A stretch of 64,000 nucleotides of DNA, from NCBI RefSeq assembly GCF_000429725.1, contig NZ_AUCK01000007.1:62001-126000 (forward strand), in the 5' to 3' direction. The DNA comes from Alkalicoccus chagannorensis DSM 18086 (GTDB lineage: Bacteria; Bacillota; Bacilli; Bacillales; Salisediminibacteriaceae). This document shows positions 8,560 to 17,974 of the stretch, piece by piece. The stretch's first letter is position 1. Every line of letters begins with the position of its first letter. The notes under the pieces were generated by a model. It saw nothing but the letters and a program-made list of their open reading frames with translations. It did no database searches and had not been told where the DNA came from. Position numbers and translations under genes: made by a program.

Positions 8560-9771
8560 TCAACAAACCCGATCGCGAAAAAGGAGCAGATCCAGATACA
8601 ACCCACTCCGCTGCGCCGTATCTTTCAACCGGACGCCCGCAATTTCTTCGACGCGCCGCAGACGGTAAGAAAGCGTATTCACATGAATATGAAGGGCTGC
8701 AGCTGCTTCGTTCACGGATCCTTCCTTGGTAAGAAACACAAACAACGTTCCAGTTAAATGGGAATCAAAGGACGCATCGTACGCTGCCAGCGCTGCGAGC
8801 GGCTCGGGCAGGGGATCCTGCGCCGGATCGATCGTTTCCAGCAGCCGCGCCACGTAGCGGAAAACGCCGAGATCCGCCGGAAAACGGGCTTTCTGCAGCA
8901 AATCAGGATAGCGCGCCTTCATGGAAGCAACGAGCTGTGCTTCCGCAAAACTGTGCTGCAGCTCGGTGAAATCGGTGCAGAGCCGGCCGGCGCCTGAATA
9001 GACCCCTTCCGGCTCGGGAAGACGTCGGAGCAGGGTCGAAGTAAAGGTCCGTACGGTCTCGGCATAATCGGTCGACGTGGAAGGAGGCGAGACGAGCAGC
9101 ACTGCCTGCCCTTCGTCCGCCGTATCGATGCGCACGTGCAGCTGCTGCGTCGTGCGTGCGGCATACACGAGGTGGTCATACGCCGCTTCGTCCCGGCCGT
9201 CAAACCGGAAGACGGCGACCGCCAGCGGCTGATCGGCCCGAAACCCGATGTCCGCCAGCTGGGCGGCGGCCTCCTCATGGGAGGGCGCACCGGAAAGGAG
9301 CTGCCAGAGCACCTCTTCCTGACTGCGCTGCCGCGACCGCCGCTGTTTATGGAGCTGCGCCAGTTCATTCGCGGCTTTCTCCGCCGCCGTCTGCAGGACA
9401 AGAAGATCCCGCTCCTCGAGGCGGAACGCATTATCGATCACCCAGATGTAGCCGAGAACCTCGCCCCGGCGCCGGATGGATACGGCGACCCGGCGGCCGA
9501 GGCCGATGTCTTCTTTCGGCGGAATCACGAGCGGCTCCTTCTGCTCGTTCAGCCTCGGAATCACTCCATCTTTCCAGAATTTATTAATGACCTTCTCGGG
9601 CACGCGGCGGCCGATGATGGTCGCGACACGGGCCTCGTCGGTCTCGCCGGCGTGCGAACTGTAGGCGAGCAGCCGGTGGTCCGCATCTTCAATGGTAACC
9701 GGGCACTGCAGCTGTTCACTCACCGCATCCGCAAAATCTTCCAGTGACGCAAACGTCCGGTGCAGGCTCAT
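8560..9771 (-). CDS. adeR: CdaR/PucR-family regulator, probable activator of ald
   Basis: 403 aa. The C-terminal segment (about 345-400, NEAAAALHIHVNTLSYRLRR) is the PucR-type helix-turn-helix; the N-terminal part (about 10-150) looks like a GAF-like sensor region with a central CdaR GGDEF-like module. In Bacillus subtilis AdeR, a protein of this type, activates ald, and here the gene lies immediately upstream of ald in the same orientation. The symbol rests on family and position, not on sequence identity. Confidence 0.7.
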   Translation of the reverse strand: MSLHRTFASLEDFADAVSEQLQCPVTIEDADHRLLAYSSHAGETDEARVATIIGRRVPEKVINKFWKDGVIPRLNEQKEPLVIPPKEDIGLGRRVAVSIRRRGEVLGYIWVIDNAFRLEERDLLVLQTAAEKAANELAQLHKQRRSRQRSQEEVLWQLLSGAPSHEEAAAQLADIGFRADQPLAVAVFRFDGRDEAAYDHLVYAARTTQQLHVRIDTADEGQAVLLVSPPSTSTDYAETVRTFTSTLLRRLPEPEGVYSGAGRLCTDFTELQHSFAEAQLVASMKARYPDLLQKARFPADLGVFRYVARLLETIDPAQDPLPEPLAALAAYDASFDSHLTGTLFVFLTKEGSVNEAAAALHIHVNTLSYRLRRVEEIAGVRLKDTAQRSGLYLDLLLFRDRVC

Positions 9772-9827
9772 CGAACTCCCCCTTCTCTTCTTTCATTATA
9801 GCGGATAGGGGAGGGCAGTGCTACGGG

Positions 9828-10721
9828 CTACTTGGCTTCCCGCTTCTCCTGATACATCGCATGGTCCGCCACCCGCAGCAGCTCTTCAAACGAGCGTCCG
9901 TCGTCCGGATACGTACTCAGACCGATGCTGGCGCGCAAGGTGACGCTCGTACTGCGGAGGTCGATCGGCCGGCCGATGGTCTCGCGGAGTGCCGCGAGCA
10001 TCTGCCCGGTGCCTTCGCTGTCCCGGAGCTCCTTGGAGACGAGCACGAATTCATCGCCGCTGATGCGCGAAGCAAAACCGCACCGTTCTTCTGCAAACAG
10101 CTGTATCCGGGCAGCGATCGTTTTAAGCACTTCATCCCCAGCGAGATGGCCGTAGGAATCATTGATTAGCTTGAAGTCGTTCAAATCCACGAACCAGATA
10201 GAAAACGCAGGCTCCTCCTTCATCCAGCTTTCCAGTTCGTCGATGAGCGACTTCCGGTTCGGAAGCCCCGTCAGCTCGTCATGCGACGCATAGTAGCGGA
10301 TTGCCGCCTCGCGTTCTTTTCGCTCGGTGACATCCAGCTGCAGCCCGATATAGTAAATCAGCTTATCCTGTTCATCGTACACCGGACTGATCCGCAGCTC
10401 ATTCCAGAAGGGACTGCCGTCTTTCTTATAGTTCAAAAGCTCCACTATGATGCTGTCGTGTTTTTCCAGCGCGTCGCGGATCTCCTGAATCTTCGCTTCC
10501 TCCGTGCCTTCCCCCTGCAGGAAGCGGCAGTTGCGGCCGAGGCACTCTTCTTCCGTATACTGGGTCAACTTTGTGAAGGCGGGGTTCACAAACACAATGG
10601 AATTGTCCTCCGACCACGGATCCGTCAGCACGACACTCGTCGTCACGTGCTCCATCACCGCAGAGAGTTTTTGATATTCTTCAAACAACGTTTCCTTATC
10701 GATTTGATCTTTATGCAGCAT
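9828..10721 (-). CDS. LOV-domain diguanylate cyclase (blue-light photoreceptor)
   Basis: 297 aa from ATG 10721 (AGGTGAAGAG upstream; an in-frame ATG at 10781 is possible). Residues 62-69 are GRNCRFLQ, the signature of flavin-binding LOV domains in which Cys65 forms the photoadduct; FWNELRISPV and YIGLQLDVTERK complete the domain. A GGDEF domain follows (HDELTGLPNRK, SGDEF at 221-225), so the protein should make cyclic di-GMP under blue-light control. No EAL domain. It contains no membrane segment. Confidence 0.85.
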   Translation of the reverse strand: MLHKDQIDKETLFEEYQKLSAVMEHVTTSVVLTDPWSEDNSIVFVNPAFTKLTQYTEEECLGRNCRFLQGEGTEEAKIQEIRDALEKHDSIIVELLNYKKDGSPFWNELRISPVYDEQDKLIYYIGLQLDVTERKEREAAIRYYASHDELTGLPNRKSLIDELESWMKEEPAFSIWFVDLNDFKLINDSYGHLAGDEVLKTIAARIQLFAEERCGFASRISGDEFVLVSKELRDSEGTGQMLAALRETIGRPIDLRSTSVTLRASIGLSTYPDDGRSFEELLRVADHAMYQEKREAK

Positions 10722-10938
10722 CTCTTCACCTGCTTTCCATTCCTGACACATATCTAGTGACCTATACCCAGAAAGCCCCATGCTGAATCAGTCCTGGTAA
10801 AATGTGATGAAAACAAGGTCTAAAGAATCATAAACCTTATTCGAAAAGCCATCATCTTGCATCGAGGAAAGCGTTTACTTCCCTTCATGCTGGGAATGAG
10901 GATAGTGTCAGTAAATATGGATAAAGGAGGAAAGCATC

Positions 10939-11706
10939 ATGCGTCTGAAAGGGAAAACCGCAGTCATTACTGGAGGTTCCGGCGGGATCGGCAAGGAGAC
11001 GGCAAAACTGTTTCTGGAAGAAGGAGCAGCCTGCCTGCTTGTGGACGTGGATCAGGAAGCAGTAGAGAAAGCAGCCGAAGAACTGAAGTCTTTCGGTACG
11101 GTCTACGCCGTTCAGGCAGACGTGTCCAACGATGATGACGTCGTACGCTGGGTAAAGACGGCCGAGGAGAAGCTCGGCCGGATCGACATCCTGTTTAATA
11201 ATGCCGGCGTCGAAGGGAAGGTCAAGCCGCTCATCGAGCAGGAGGTAGAAGACTTCGATTTCGTCATGAACGTCAACGTCCGCGGCGTTTTTCTCGGCAT
11301 GAAGCACGTCCTGCCGATCATGTACAAGCAGGAGAGCGGGAGCGTCATCAACACGTCTTCCGTCGCCGGTTTCATCGGCTCCCCCGGGGTGCTTCCGTAC
11401 GTGACGTCGAAGCATGCCGTCATCGGCGCAACCAAAACCGCCGCGCTGGAAGCCGCACCGTATCAAGTCCGGGTCAACTCCATCCATCCGTCTCCCGTCA
11501 ACAACCGCATGATGCGCTCCTTGGAAGAAGGGTTCAGTCCGGGCAAAGCAGAAGAAGCACGGCAGGGGCTGGAGCAGACCATCCCGCTCCACCGGTACGG
11601 CGAAAATGCGGACATCGCCAAACTCGTGCTGTTTCTTGCCTCAGATGATGCCGCGTTTATCACCGGGGCGCAGTACCGCATCGACGGCGGCATGGCGGCA
11701 AACTAA
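10939..11706 (+). CDS. SDR family oxidoreductase
   Basis: 255 aa. Cofactor loop TGGSGGIG at residues 11-18, NNAG at about 90, catalytic Ser (TSSVAG) and YVTSK at about 155-159, all classical short-chain dehydrogenase marks. Asp in LLVDVD suggests NAD(H) preference. AAAGGAGG precedes the ATG. Substrate not predictable. Confidence 0.85.
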   Translation: MRLKGKTAVITGGSGGIGKETAKLFLEEGAACLLVDVDQEAVEKAAEELKSFGTVYAVQADVSNDDDVVRWVKTAEEKLGRIDILFNNAGVEGKVKPLIEQEVEDFDFVMNVNVRGVFLGMKHVLPIMYKQESGSVINTSSVAGFIGSPGVLPYVTSKHAVIGATKTAALEAAPYQVRVNSIHPSPVNNRMMRSLEEGFSPGKAEEARQGLEQTIPLHRYGENADIAKLVLFLASDDAAFITGAQYRIDGGMAAN

Positions 11707-11786
11707 ATCCAAACGATTCTGAAAATAATGCAGGGCACAGCGGCTCGTGCTACAGTAAATGTATCAACCAAAGTGGAGGGATCCAT

Positions 11787-12116
11787 ATGAGCTGTGACAA
11801 GCACGAAAACCATCAGCACGAGCACTCCCTTGCCTGCGGGCACACCGCGATCCGACACGGTGACCATATCGACTACGTCCACGACGGCCACCTGCATCAC
11901 AAGCACAACGGCCACTGGGACGAGTGCAGCATCGACGTCTCTGAGCAGAACCCGGCCGACTGTGTCCCGGTCGAGTCCGCTTGTGAGCATCACGACGACT
12001 GCGGGCATGAACTCGTCCCGCACGGCGATCACTACGATTACGTCGTCCACGGACGGCTGCATCACGTGCACGGCGATCACGTCGACGATCACGGTCCAGT
12101 GGATATCGTCAAATAA
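11787..12116 (+). CDS. His-rich metal-binding protein with two internal repeats
   Basis: 109 aa, about one quarter His, no signal peptide. Two repeats start CGHTAIRHGDHIDYVHDGHL and CGHELVPHGDHYDYVVHGRL, each with many His, Cys and Asp side chains, so it probably binds zinc or another transition metal as a store or sink. GGAGGG lies before the ATG. A strong hairpin follows at 12133-12168. Confidence 0.7.
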   Translation: MSCDKHENHQHEHSLACGHTAIRHGDHIDYVHDGHLHHKHNGHWDECSIDVSEQNPADCVPVESACEHHDDCGHELVPHGDHYDYVVHGRLHHVHGDHVDDHGPVDIVK

Positions 12117-12132
12117 CGCAAGCACACCGTAA

Positions 12133-12168
12133 AAGGGCCTGCCGGAGCGTCATGCGCCGGCAGGCCTT
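12133..12168 (+). terminator. terminator-like hairpin
   Basis: GGGCCTGCCGG pairs with CCGGCAGGCC; the T-run is short, so it may be a weak or bidirectional terminator. Confidence 0.55.
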
Positions 12169-12205
12169 CGCGCATGCACCGCTCGTATCCACCGCAGACG
12201 CCTGA

Positions 12206-12221
12206 TGTTTCACGTGAAACA
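12206..12221. promoter_or_regulatory. parS site (perfect)
   Basis: TGTTTCACGTGAAACA is the perfect 16-bp palindrome recognised by ParB/Spo0J. It lies just upstream of the flavoprotein start. Confidence 0.9.
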
Positions 12222-12251
12222 CCGCTTACCGACAACAAAGGAGACATTGCT

Positions 12252-13307
12252 ATGAACAAGCCCACGATCATCATCGGGGCCGGCGCCGCCGGTCTGTACG
12301 CAGCAAACCAACTAGTAGAAGCAGGGAAAGAGGTGCATATCCTGGAAGCGCGAGGGCGGACCGGCGGCCGTGTCCATTCCGTAGACGGCTGGGATCTCGG
12401 TCCGACGTGGTACTGGCCGGAGCAGGAGCCGCTCATGACTGATCTTGTGCAGTCGCTCGGCCTACCCGTGTCTACGCAGCATACGCACGGGCACATCCTC
12501 GTCGAACAAGCGGGCGGCCGTGTGCAGCGCCATCAGCTGCCAGCCGGCGCCGCTTCCGTGTCCCACCGGCTTCAAGGCGGCATGCAGCAGCTGACCGATG
12601 CGCTGGCTGCCCCGCTGCCGGAAAACCACCTCCATCTGCACACGACCGTGACGGCAGTGACCCTGCAGGTGGATGGTGTCCTCGTGGAGACGACGAACGG
12701 CTCCTTTGAGGGAGAAACCGTCCTGCTGGCGCTGCCGCCTCGCCTGGCTGCCGAACACATCCGTTTCCATCCGGCGCTCCCGGCGGATACAGCCGGAGCG
12801 ATGCACAACCGTCCGACGTGGATGGCCGGTCATGCCAAGGCGCTTGCTGTTTACGAGACGCCGTTCTGGCAGGAGGAGGGACTCTCCGGCCAGGCGATGA
12901 GCTGGCGCGGGCCGCTCCAGGAAATCCACGACGCCTCTCCCGAGAACGGAACGGGCGCGATTTTCGGCTTCGTCGGCCTCCCGCAGGCCGAACGCCAGCG
13001 GCTCAGCGAAAGCGACATCCAGAAGCTCGTCCTCGAGCAGCTGGAAAACCTGTTCGGTCCGCCGGCAGCGGCACCGACGGCATTCTACTACTACAACTGG
13101 ACGGACGATCCGCTGACGGCGGTCGCCGCCGATGCAGAACCGCTGCATGACTTTCCCGTCTACGGACCCGTGGACATGAGCGCCGCATGGGGCACGCGGC
13201 TCCTCCTGAGCGGGACGGAAACCGACACCCACGGCGGCGGACACCTGGAAGGCGCGATCCGCGCCGCCGAACGTGCCGTTCATACCATATTGGAGGGAGA
13301 CACATGA
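12252..13307 (+). CDS. flavin amine oxidase-like FAD protein
   Basis: 351 aa from ATG 12252 (AAAGGAG upstream); the frame is open further 5' but runs through the parS site. [16 protein letters not shown] is the FAD dinucleotide loop, followed by [13 protein letters not shown], the second FAD signature of monoamine-oxidase-type enzymes, and a C-terminal [20 protein letters not shown]. Oxidises an unknown amine or related substrate. Its stop overlaps the start of the next gene (ATGA), so the two are coupled. Confidence 0.8.
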   Translation: MNKPTIIIGAGAAGLYAANQLVEAGKEVHILEARGRTGGRVHSVDGWDLGPTWYWPEQEPLMTDLVQSLGLPVSTQHTHGHILVEQAGGRVQRHQLPAGAASVSHRLQGGMQQLTDALAAPLPENHLHLHTTVTAVTLQVDGVLVETTNGSFEGETVLLALPPRLAAEHIRFHPALPADTAGAMHNRPTWMAGHAKALAVYETPFWQEEGLSGQAMSWRGPLQEIHDASPENGTGAIFGFVGLPQAERQRLSESDIQKLVLEQLENLFGPPAAAPTAFYYYNWTDDPLTAVAADAEPLHDFPVYGPVDMSAAWGTRLLLSGTETDTHGGGHLEGAIRAAERAVHTILEGDT

Positions 13308-13651
13308 ACTACAACAACAAAATCTTTGTTTCACGTGAAAACACCGCCAACGGCGAAGTCTCTTCAGCGACGACCTTCTACTACAAGCAGGAAGGACAGA
13401 TCCTAACCGCCGAGTACGAAGGAGGCTCCATTGATACCGGAAGGCTGATCGGCCTCGTACACGACGACGGCAGCCTCGAATTCCGCTACAACCACATCAA
13501 TACCGCCGGCGACCTGCGGGGCGGGGCCTGCCGCTCCACCCCCGAAACCCTGCCCGACGGACGCATCCGCCTGCACGAACAGTGGCAGTGGATGGACGCC
13601 GAGCAGACAGAAGGGAACTCGGTTGTGGAGGAGAAACGCACAGAACTTTAA
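13304..13651 (+). CDS. small conserved protein, often labelled N-acetylglutamate synthase-like
   Basis: 115 aa. It resembles a family of about 110-residue Bacillus proteins with [20 protein letters not shown] and [14 protein letters not shown]; these are often misnamed N-acetylglutamate synthase and their role is unknown. It overlaps the flavoprotein stop by 4 bp. A near-parS sequence lies inside codons 8-13 (FVSREN). Confidence 0.7.
   Translation: MNYNNKIFVSRENTANGEVSSATTFYYKQEGQILTAEYEGGSIDTGRLIGLVHDDGSLEFRYNHINTAGDLRGGACRSTPETLPDGRIRLHEQWQWMDAEQTEGNSVVEEKRTEL
13327..13342. promoter_or_regulatory. near-parS site inside a coding region
   Basis: TGTTTCACGTGAAAAC matches 14 of 16 positions of the parS palindrome; the last two differ. 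It lies within the start of the 13304-13651 gene. Confidence 0.6.
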
Positions 13652-13670
13652 TACGTCGAGGAGGGATACG

Positions 13671-13856
13671 ATGGAGAAGGATAGGGGATGGCAGATCACC
13701 GAAGCAGATATCCGGCGGGTGATCGAAGAAAAATTCCCGGAGCTCAGCGACGAAGAGAGAAACCAAATCATCCAGTTGGCGCAAGAAGGACTGGAAGTAC
13801 CGCATTGGAAGGACATGGTCAAAGCCTACGACGAAATCCAAAAATCGAAGAAGTAA
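13671..13856 (+). CDS. small hypothetical protein
   Basis: 61 aa, charged and helical (ADIRRVIEEKFPELSDEERN). ATG 13671 follows GAGGAGGG. It forms the end of the 12252-13856 transcript, closed by the terminator at 13861. No family recognised. Confidence 0.6.
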   Translation: MEKDRGWQITEADIRRVIEEKFPELSDEERNQIIQLAQEGLEVPHWKDMVKAYDEIQKSKK

Positions 13857-13860
13857 AAAG

Positions 13861-13894
13861 AACAAGCATGGCAGCCGCTGCCATGCTTGTTTTG
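13861..13894 (+). terminator. Rho-independent terminator
   Basis: AACAAGCATGGCAG ... CTGCCATGCTTGTTTT, perfect stem with T-run. Confidence 0.9.
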
Positions 13895-13961
13895 CACGGA
13901 AAGAAGCTCAGGAGAGGGAGGTACGTGATACACTGGAGAAAATGGAAAAAAGGAGCTTGTT

Positions 13962-14441
13962 ATGCAGATTACCATCATCAGCGTCGGCAAATTGAAAGAA
14001 AAATATTTGAAGCAGGGGATCGACGAGTTCGACAAACGGCTCACCAGCTACTGCAAACTACAGTTGATCGAAGTCAACGACGAGCAGGCCCCGGAGAACA
14101 TGAGCGACAAGGAGATGGAGCAGGTAAAAGCGAAAGAAGGCGAGCGCATCCTGGCGAAAATCAAAGACACACAGCACGTCATCGCCCTCGACCTTAACGG
14201 CAAGCAGCGCACATCGGAACAATTTGCATCGGAGCTGGAGAAACTCTCGATCCACGGCAAAAGCCAGATCGCCTTCGTCATCGGCGGCTCCAACGGCCTG
14301 AGCAGCGACGTGCTGCAGCGCGCCAACGACACCATCAGCTTCTCCAAGATGACCTTCCCGCACCAGCTCATGAAGCTGATCCTGGTAGAGCAGGTGTACC
14401 GGGCGTTTCGGATCATGAGAGTGGAGCCTTATCATAAATAG
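13962..14441 (+). CDS. rlmH: 23S rRNA (pseudouridine1915-N3)-methyltransferase RlmH
   Basis: 159 aa, the usual length. A SPOUT-class methyltransferase that acts on helix 69 of 23S r[23 protein letters not shown] opens the family; [11 protein letters not shown] is the SAM-binding knot loop and the C-terminus [17 protein letters not shown] is diagnostic. In many Firmicutes rlmH (orfX) lies close to oriC, which agrees with the parS sites here. Confidence 0.95.
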   Translation: MQITIISVGKLKEKYLKQGIDEFDKRLTSYCKLQLIEVNDEQAPENMSDKEMEQVKAKEGERILAKIKDTQHVIALDLNGKQRTSEQFASELEKLSIHGKSQIAFVIGGSNGLSSDVLQRANDTISFSKMTFPHQLMKLILVEQVYRAFRIMRVEPYHK

Positions 14442-14504
14442 TGTTAAAATAAAGGTAGGATAGAATTAAATAATCCAAAAGTTGAATGAAGGTAAAGAGG
14501 GTGT

Positions 14505-15623
14505 ATGGTGTTGTTTCTGGATGATCTATTTATTAACCTTTGTGTTCTGATTGCATTGATTTTCATCTATCTGCAAGTAAGATGGAGATTTCTCCAGTTA
14601 GAGGAAAAACCAAAAATCTACTCGATTGTCGTTGATGGAGTTGCGGGAGGAGTACTAGGGTTTACATTAATGAATTTCTCCATCCAGATAACAGCGGAAA
14701 CGATTGTAGACTTGCGCTTCATTCCCGTTATGCTGGTTATCCTGTTTATTGGCGTCCCTCAAGCGATCATCAGCTCCATCCTCATCATGGTTGGCAGGTT
14801 TTTACTTGGTGTGACGACGTCCGCCGCTGCAGCCATGGTTTTAATGATTGCGTTAATCATCGGCTTTATTGCTATTCAAAAACTATTGAAAAAAACCAGT
14901 CTGAATCCCTCCACTTATCAGCAGGGCTTTTTGATGATTATATTCTCCAATATCTCCTTTACCATCATCATGTTATATCTGATCAGCGATATGGAGATTC
15001 TTTTAGTATTAATCCCGTCCTATTGGTTTATCTCTATCATAGGTGGACTGATTGCTATTTTCTTTGTCGAGTACATAAGGAAAACCCAGCACCTGCTTAT
15101 GAAATATGAAAAAGAATCGACCGTGGACTATCTAACGGGGTTGAATAATGTACGTCAATTCGATGCTATTTGGAATTCTCTTACCCGCGAAGCTAAGGAG
15201 AAAAAGGAAAAGCTGTCATTGCTCATTATTGATATTGACCATTTTAAACATGTCAATGACACGTACGGCCATTCCATTGGTGATCTTGTACTAAAAGAGC
15301 TAGGGGACGTGTTAAAAAGCGCGACTCGTTCGTTTGACCACGTTTCCAGAAACGGGGGAGAAGAATTTTCGGTTATTTTACCTGACTGCCCCCTCGATCA
15401 AGCTGTCGACATTGCAGAACGTATAAGAAAAACGGTCGAAATGCATGAATTTCACGTGCTCCCAAAAGACAGCTTACACATCACGGTCTCTATCGGTGTT
15501 GCTGCCTACCCTGACACAGTCAGCGATACGGAGCATATGGTGGATAGTGCGGATGAATGTTTATACAACGCCAAGCGTGCAGGAAGAAATAGAGTCTGTG
15601 ACACGCATAGACAATATAATTAG
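14505..15623 (+). CDS. membrane diguanylate cyclase (multi-TM sensor + GGDEF)
   Basis: 372 aa. About six membrane helices fill residues 5-195, an arrangement like the 5TM-LYT sensors, then a GGDEF domain with DYLTGLNNVRQFD and the intact active motif GGEEF at 284-288, so it should synthesise cyclic di-GMP. ATG 14505 follows AAAGAGGG. Sequence around it is more AT-rich than rlmH. Confidence 0.85.
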   Translation: MVLFLDDLFINLCVLIALIFIYLQVRWRFLQLEEKPKIYSIVVDGVAGGVLGFTLMNFSIQITAETIVDLRFIPVMLVILFIGVPQAIISSILIMVGRFLLGVTTSAAAAMVLMIALIIGFIAIQKLLKKTSLNPSTYQQGFLMIIFSNISFTIIMLYLISDMEILLVLIPSYWFISIIGGLIAIFFVEYIRKTQHLLMKYEKESTVDYLTGLNNVRQFDAIWNSLTREAKEKKEKLSLLIIDIDHFKHVNDTYGHSIGDLVLKELGDVLKSATRSFDHVSRNGGEEFSVILPDCPLDQAVDIAERIRKTVEMHEFHVLPKDSLHITVSIGVAAYPDTVSDTEHMVDSADECLYNAKRAGRNRVCDTHRQYN

Positions 15624-15672
15624 AGAATCCTCCTTTTTAGCCGAGCAACGAACGGAAGAGGGACCTCTGCCG

Positions 15673-16467
15673 TTACCCCTCCAGCCAGTTATACCTGCCG
15701 GGATACAACTCGATGCGGCCGTACTTCACGTCATGCTTATGCGCAATGTTTTTCAGGGAAGCGCGCACGTAGCTGGGGATGTTCTGCAGCGGGACGCGGG
15801 TGTACTTCTTTCCCTCGAAGACTTCGGTGACGTACGTATCGACGAGGGCGTGCCACTGTTTTTTGCTCCATCGGGCCGGTGCGAAGTCGCTGTAGGCTTG
15901 ATGGCAGGCATCAATCCACCTTGCTTTTAAGCTGCTCGTTGTTAATGCATTATCATGCTTTTTTTCTTCTCTGTTTGTTTCTTCGTCTTTGTTTATTTGC
16001 TGTCCGTCTGGAGCAGCTGCGTTTGAACTGCGCGGATCCGTCACTTCCAATTGGGCAAAAGAAGAGGCCTCCTCTTGAGGCTGCTTTGGATCCGTATGCA
16101 GCAGGTGCGCGTAGCGTTCGCTGATCGCGAGCGTCGTGTACCCTTGTTCCCTCAGCTCCTGGAGAACAGCGGCGATCTCCTTGTCGGAAAACACGATGTC
16201 GCTCACCTGGTAGCAGTGAAAGTTCTTGTTGCCGTCGCGGTAGGTGATGTCGACCCAGTAGCCTTTCGTCTCCAGCTCCTGCACGGCGTTCGTCACCGCC
16301 GCCCGGCCGAACGTGCGGTACAGGTGCATCTTTTTCACCGCCCAGCTCTCCGGCAGCGACATCAGGTGGGCGAGCAGGCCGACCGCCTTCAAGTCCTCCA
16401 GCCCCTGCAGCGCCTCGTTATCAATCTGCGCATACTGTGCCGTTTTTTTCCGTTTGAAAATCCCCAC
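15673..16467 (-). CDS. helix-turn-helix protein of replication-protein type
   Basis: About 264 aa from GTG 16467 (GAGGAG 9 nt upstream; ATG 16488 is the alternative). Residues about 20-85 (NEALQGLEDLKAVGLLAHLM and on) look like a winged helix of the kind in phage/plasmid replication organisers (HTH_36-like), followed by a disordered Gln/Glu-rich linker and a C-terminal domain with RWSKKQWHALVDTYVTEVFE. Function not assigned; DNA binding is inferred. Confidence 0.5.
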   Translation of the reverse strand: MGIFKRKKTAQYAQIDNEALQGLEDLKAVGLLAHLMSLPESWAVKKMHLYRTFGRAAVTNAVQELETKGYWVDITYRDGNKNFHCYQVSDIVFSDKEIAAVLQELREQGYTTLAISERYAHLLHTDPKQPQEEASSFAQLEVTDPRSSNAAAPDGQQINKDEETNREEKKHDNALTTSSLKARWIDACHQAYSDFAPARWSKKQWHALVDTYVTEVFEGKKYTRVPLQNIPSYVRASLKNIAHKHDVKYGRIELYPGRYNWLEG

Positions 16468-16674
16468 TATGAAACACTCCTCTTCCATTCGCTTTGGTGA
16501 AAAGGAAAAAATCCTTCCCCCTTTCCATGTACAGCGGACTGCTGGAAATGGGGGAGGGAATCGTTGTCTTTTTTTCTACAGCTGGGAGAATATGCTAAAA
16601 TAGGCACGAGAGTCAGAAGGAACGAAAGTCTATTCTACACATAGGTCCATCCTGGCAGGAAAGCGGGTGAGCGA

Positions 16675-16920
16675 ATGAAGGCGTTAAGAATCGTGAATAT
16701 CGCTTTAGCAATAACAGCAGTGCTCGGTTTTCTCTATCATTTTTTCGTCGACGACCTGCCCATTCCCATTAATGGGCTGTTCCTGTATGTATCGGTGATG
16801 TTCGTTTCGTTAGGGCTGGAAAAGCTCGGGGAAAGCCGCGCCAGCCTGCAAGGCCTTCTCTATGTGCTGATGGGGATGACGGCGGCGGTCGTCGTGGTGA
16901 TCCGGGAGGTGTTCTTATAA
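16675..16920 (+). CDS. small membrane protein, YczI/DUF3953-like
   Basis: 81 aa, three hydrophobic segments (VNIALAITAVLGFLYHFF, GLFLYVSVMFVSLGL, LLYVLMGMTAAVVVVI). A paralogue lies just downstream (16968-17213), so this is a tandem duplication. Function unknown. Confidence 0.6.
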   Translation: MKALRIVNIALAITAVLGFLYHFFVDDLPIPINGLFLYVSVMFVSLGLEKLGESRASLQGLLYVLMGMTAAVVVVIREVFL

Positions 16921-16967
16921 CGGGAAGGCGATCAAGAGAAAAACTTCTTCAGAGAGCAGGTGAAGGC

Positions 16968-17213
16968 ATGACGTTGTTACGTATCATCATGAAGATGTTT
17001 CCCGTCATTTTGTTGATCAGTCTCTTTTATCATTTTTTTATCGGCGATCTTCCTGTGCCGGATTCTGTTCTTTTTCTCTTTCTATCTGCCCTGTTTATCA
17101 TGAAAGGTTGGGACATGCGAGTTCACGGTCAAGGTGGGAAGGAAGGACGTTTCTTCATGCTCATTGGTGGGATAGCAGCCGTGATTATTCTGACGGAACT
17201 TGTTTTCTTCTAG
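16968..17213 (+). CDS. small membrane protein, paralogue of the preceding gene
   Basis: 81 aa; shares the layout and the pattern LLIS-FYHFFIGDLPVPDS-LFLFLSALFI with its neighbour. Three membrane segments. CAGGTGAAGGC precedes the ATG. Function unknown. Confidence 0.6.
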   Translation: MTLLRIIMKMFPVILLISLFYHFFIGDLPVPDSVLFLFLSALFIMKGWDMRVHGQGGKEGRFFMLIGGIAAVIILTELVFF

Positions 17214-17233
17214 TTTACTGAGGGGGCTTTTCT

Positions 17234-17539
17234 ATGACATTGTTGCAGAGACCGGCATTTCCGTTATTAGTAGTCATTGCGATGATGTTTTCTTCTCTCT
17301 TTGTCTTGCCATGGGAACTGTCCAAGGAAGTTAGCTCCAATTTCCGGATTTATCGTGTAGGCTTCCCATTCACGACGTTGGAATACTATCATCATGGTCC
17401 TCAGGAAGCGTTGGACCGATCGGATATCCTTCTTGATTATGGTAGACTCCATCCTACCTACGGGACCATGTTCAATTTTTTGATATATGCTGCGGTTGTC
17501 GGGTTCACCCACAAGTGGCTGGTTGATCGTAAAAGATAA
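17234..17539 (+). CDS. hypothetical two-TM membrane protein
   Basis: 101 aa with one N-terminal and one C-terminal membrane helix and an external loop of about 50 residues (YHHGPQEALDRSDILLDYG). It begins 20 bp after the preceding small membrane gene, probably the same operon, with a terminator at 17606. No family recognised. Confidence 0.55.
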   Translation: MTLLQRPAFPLLVVIAMMFSSLFVLPWELSKEVSSNFRIYRVGFPFTTLEYYHHGPQEALDRSDILLDYGRLHPTYGTMFNFLIYAAVVGFTHKWLVDRKR

Positions 17540-17605
17540 CAGCTGTTGTGCTCTTCCAGTGGAGAGTGATACAGGTTCCCCGGGTCAGGGAAAAGCTATT
17601 TCTGT

Positions 17606-17633
17606 AAAGTCCATGTGTGCATGGGCTTTTTTT
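17606..17633 (+). terminator. Rho-independent terminator
   Basis: AAAGTCCATG TGTG CATGGGCTTTTTTT. Confidence 0.8.
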
Positions 17634-17974
17634 CTGTCTACGTACCACAGTAATCCTGGAAACAACATTGTTTTACAAATGATTCACATTTCTTTATGGT
17701 TCTGTAATCTCCTGGTCATGTTTCTCTGCTATGATAGGAAATGAATCAGCACACCCCCCCTTTTTCATGAAGCATACTCCCCCTTAAAGTATCTTCATAC
17801 ACAGCGCGATCATCCGGAGAACCGGGTGGACGCGCTGTTTTTTTGTCTTAGATGAATACTGATGTTCTCATCCAGGGAGACGGCGGCTCGTGAAGGTGCG
17901 GCTGGAACGTGTTATTCTGGAAGAAGAAGTGACGAGAACCTCCTGTCAAAAAAACATAGGAGAAGAGGGATGTC
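17634..17974. other. gene-free stretch
   Basis: No gene seen. It contains a second terminator-like hairpin (17801-17844) and GGGAGACGGCGGCTC near 17876, which resembles the start of the repeat I core and may be a decayed fragment. Confidence 0.5.
17801..17844 (+). terminator. terminator-like hairpin
   Basis: ACAGCGCG ... CGCGCTGTTTTTTT with an internal CCGG/CCGG part of the stem. Confidence 0.7.
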
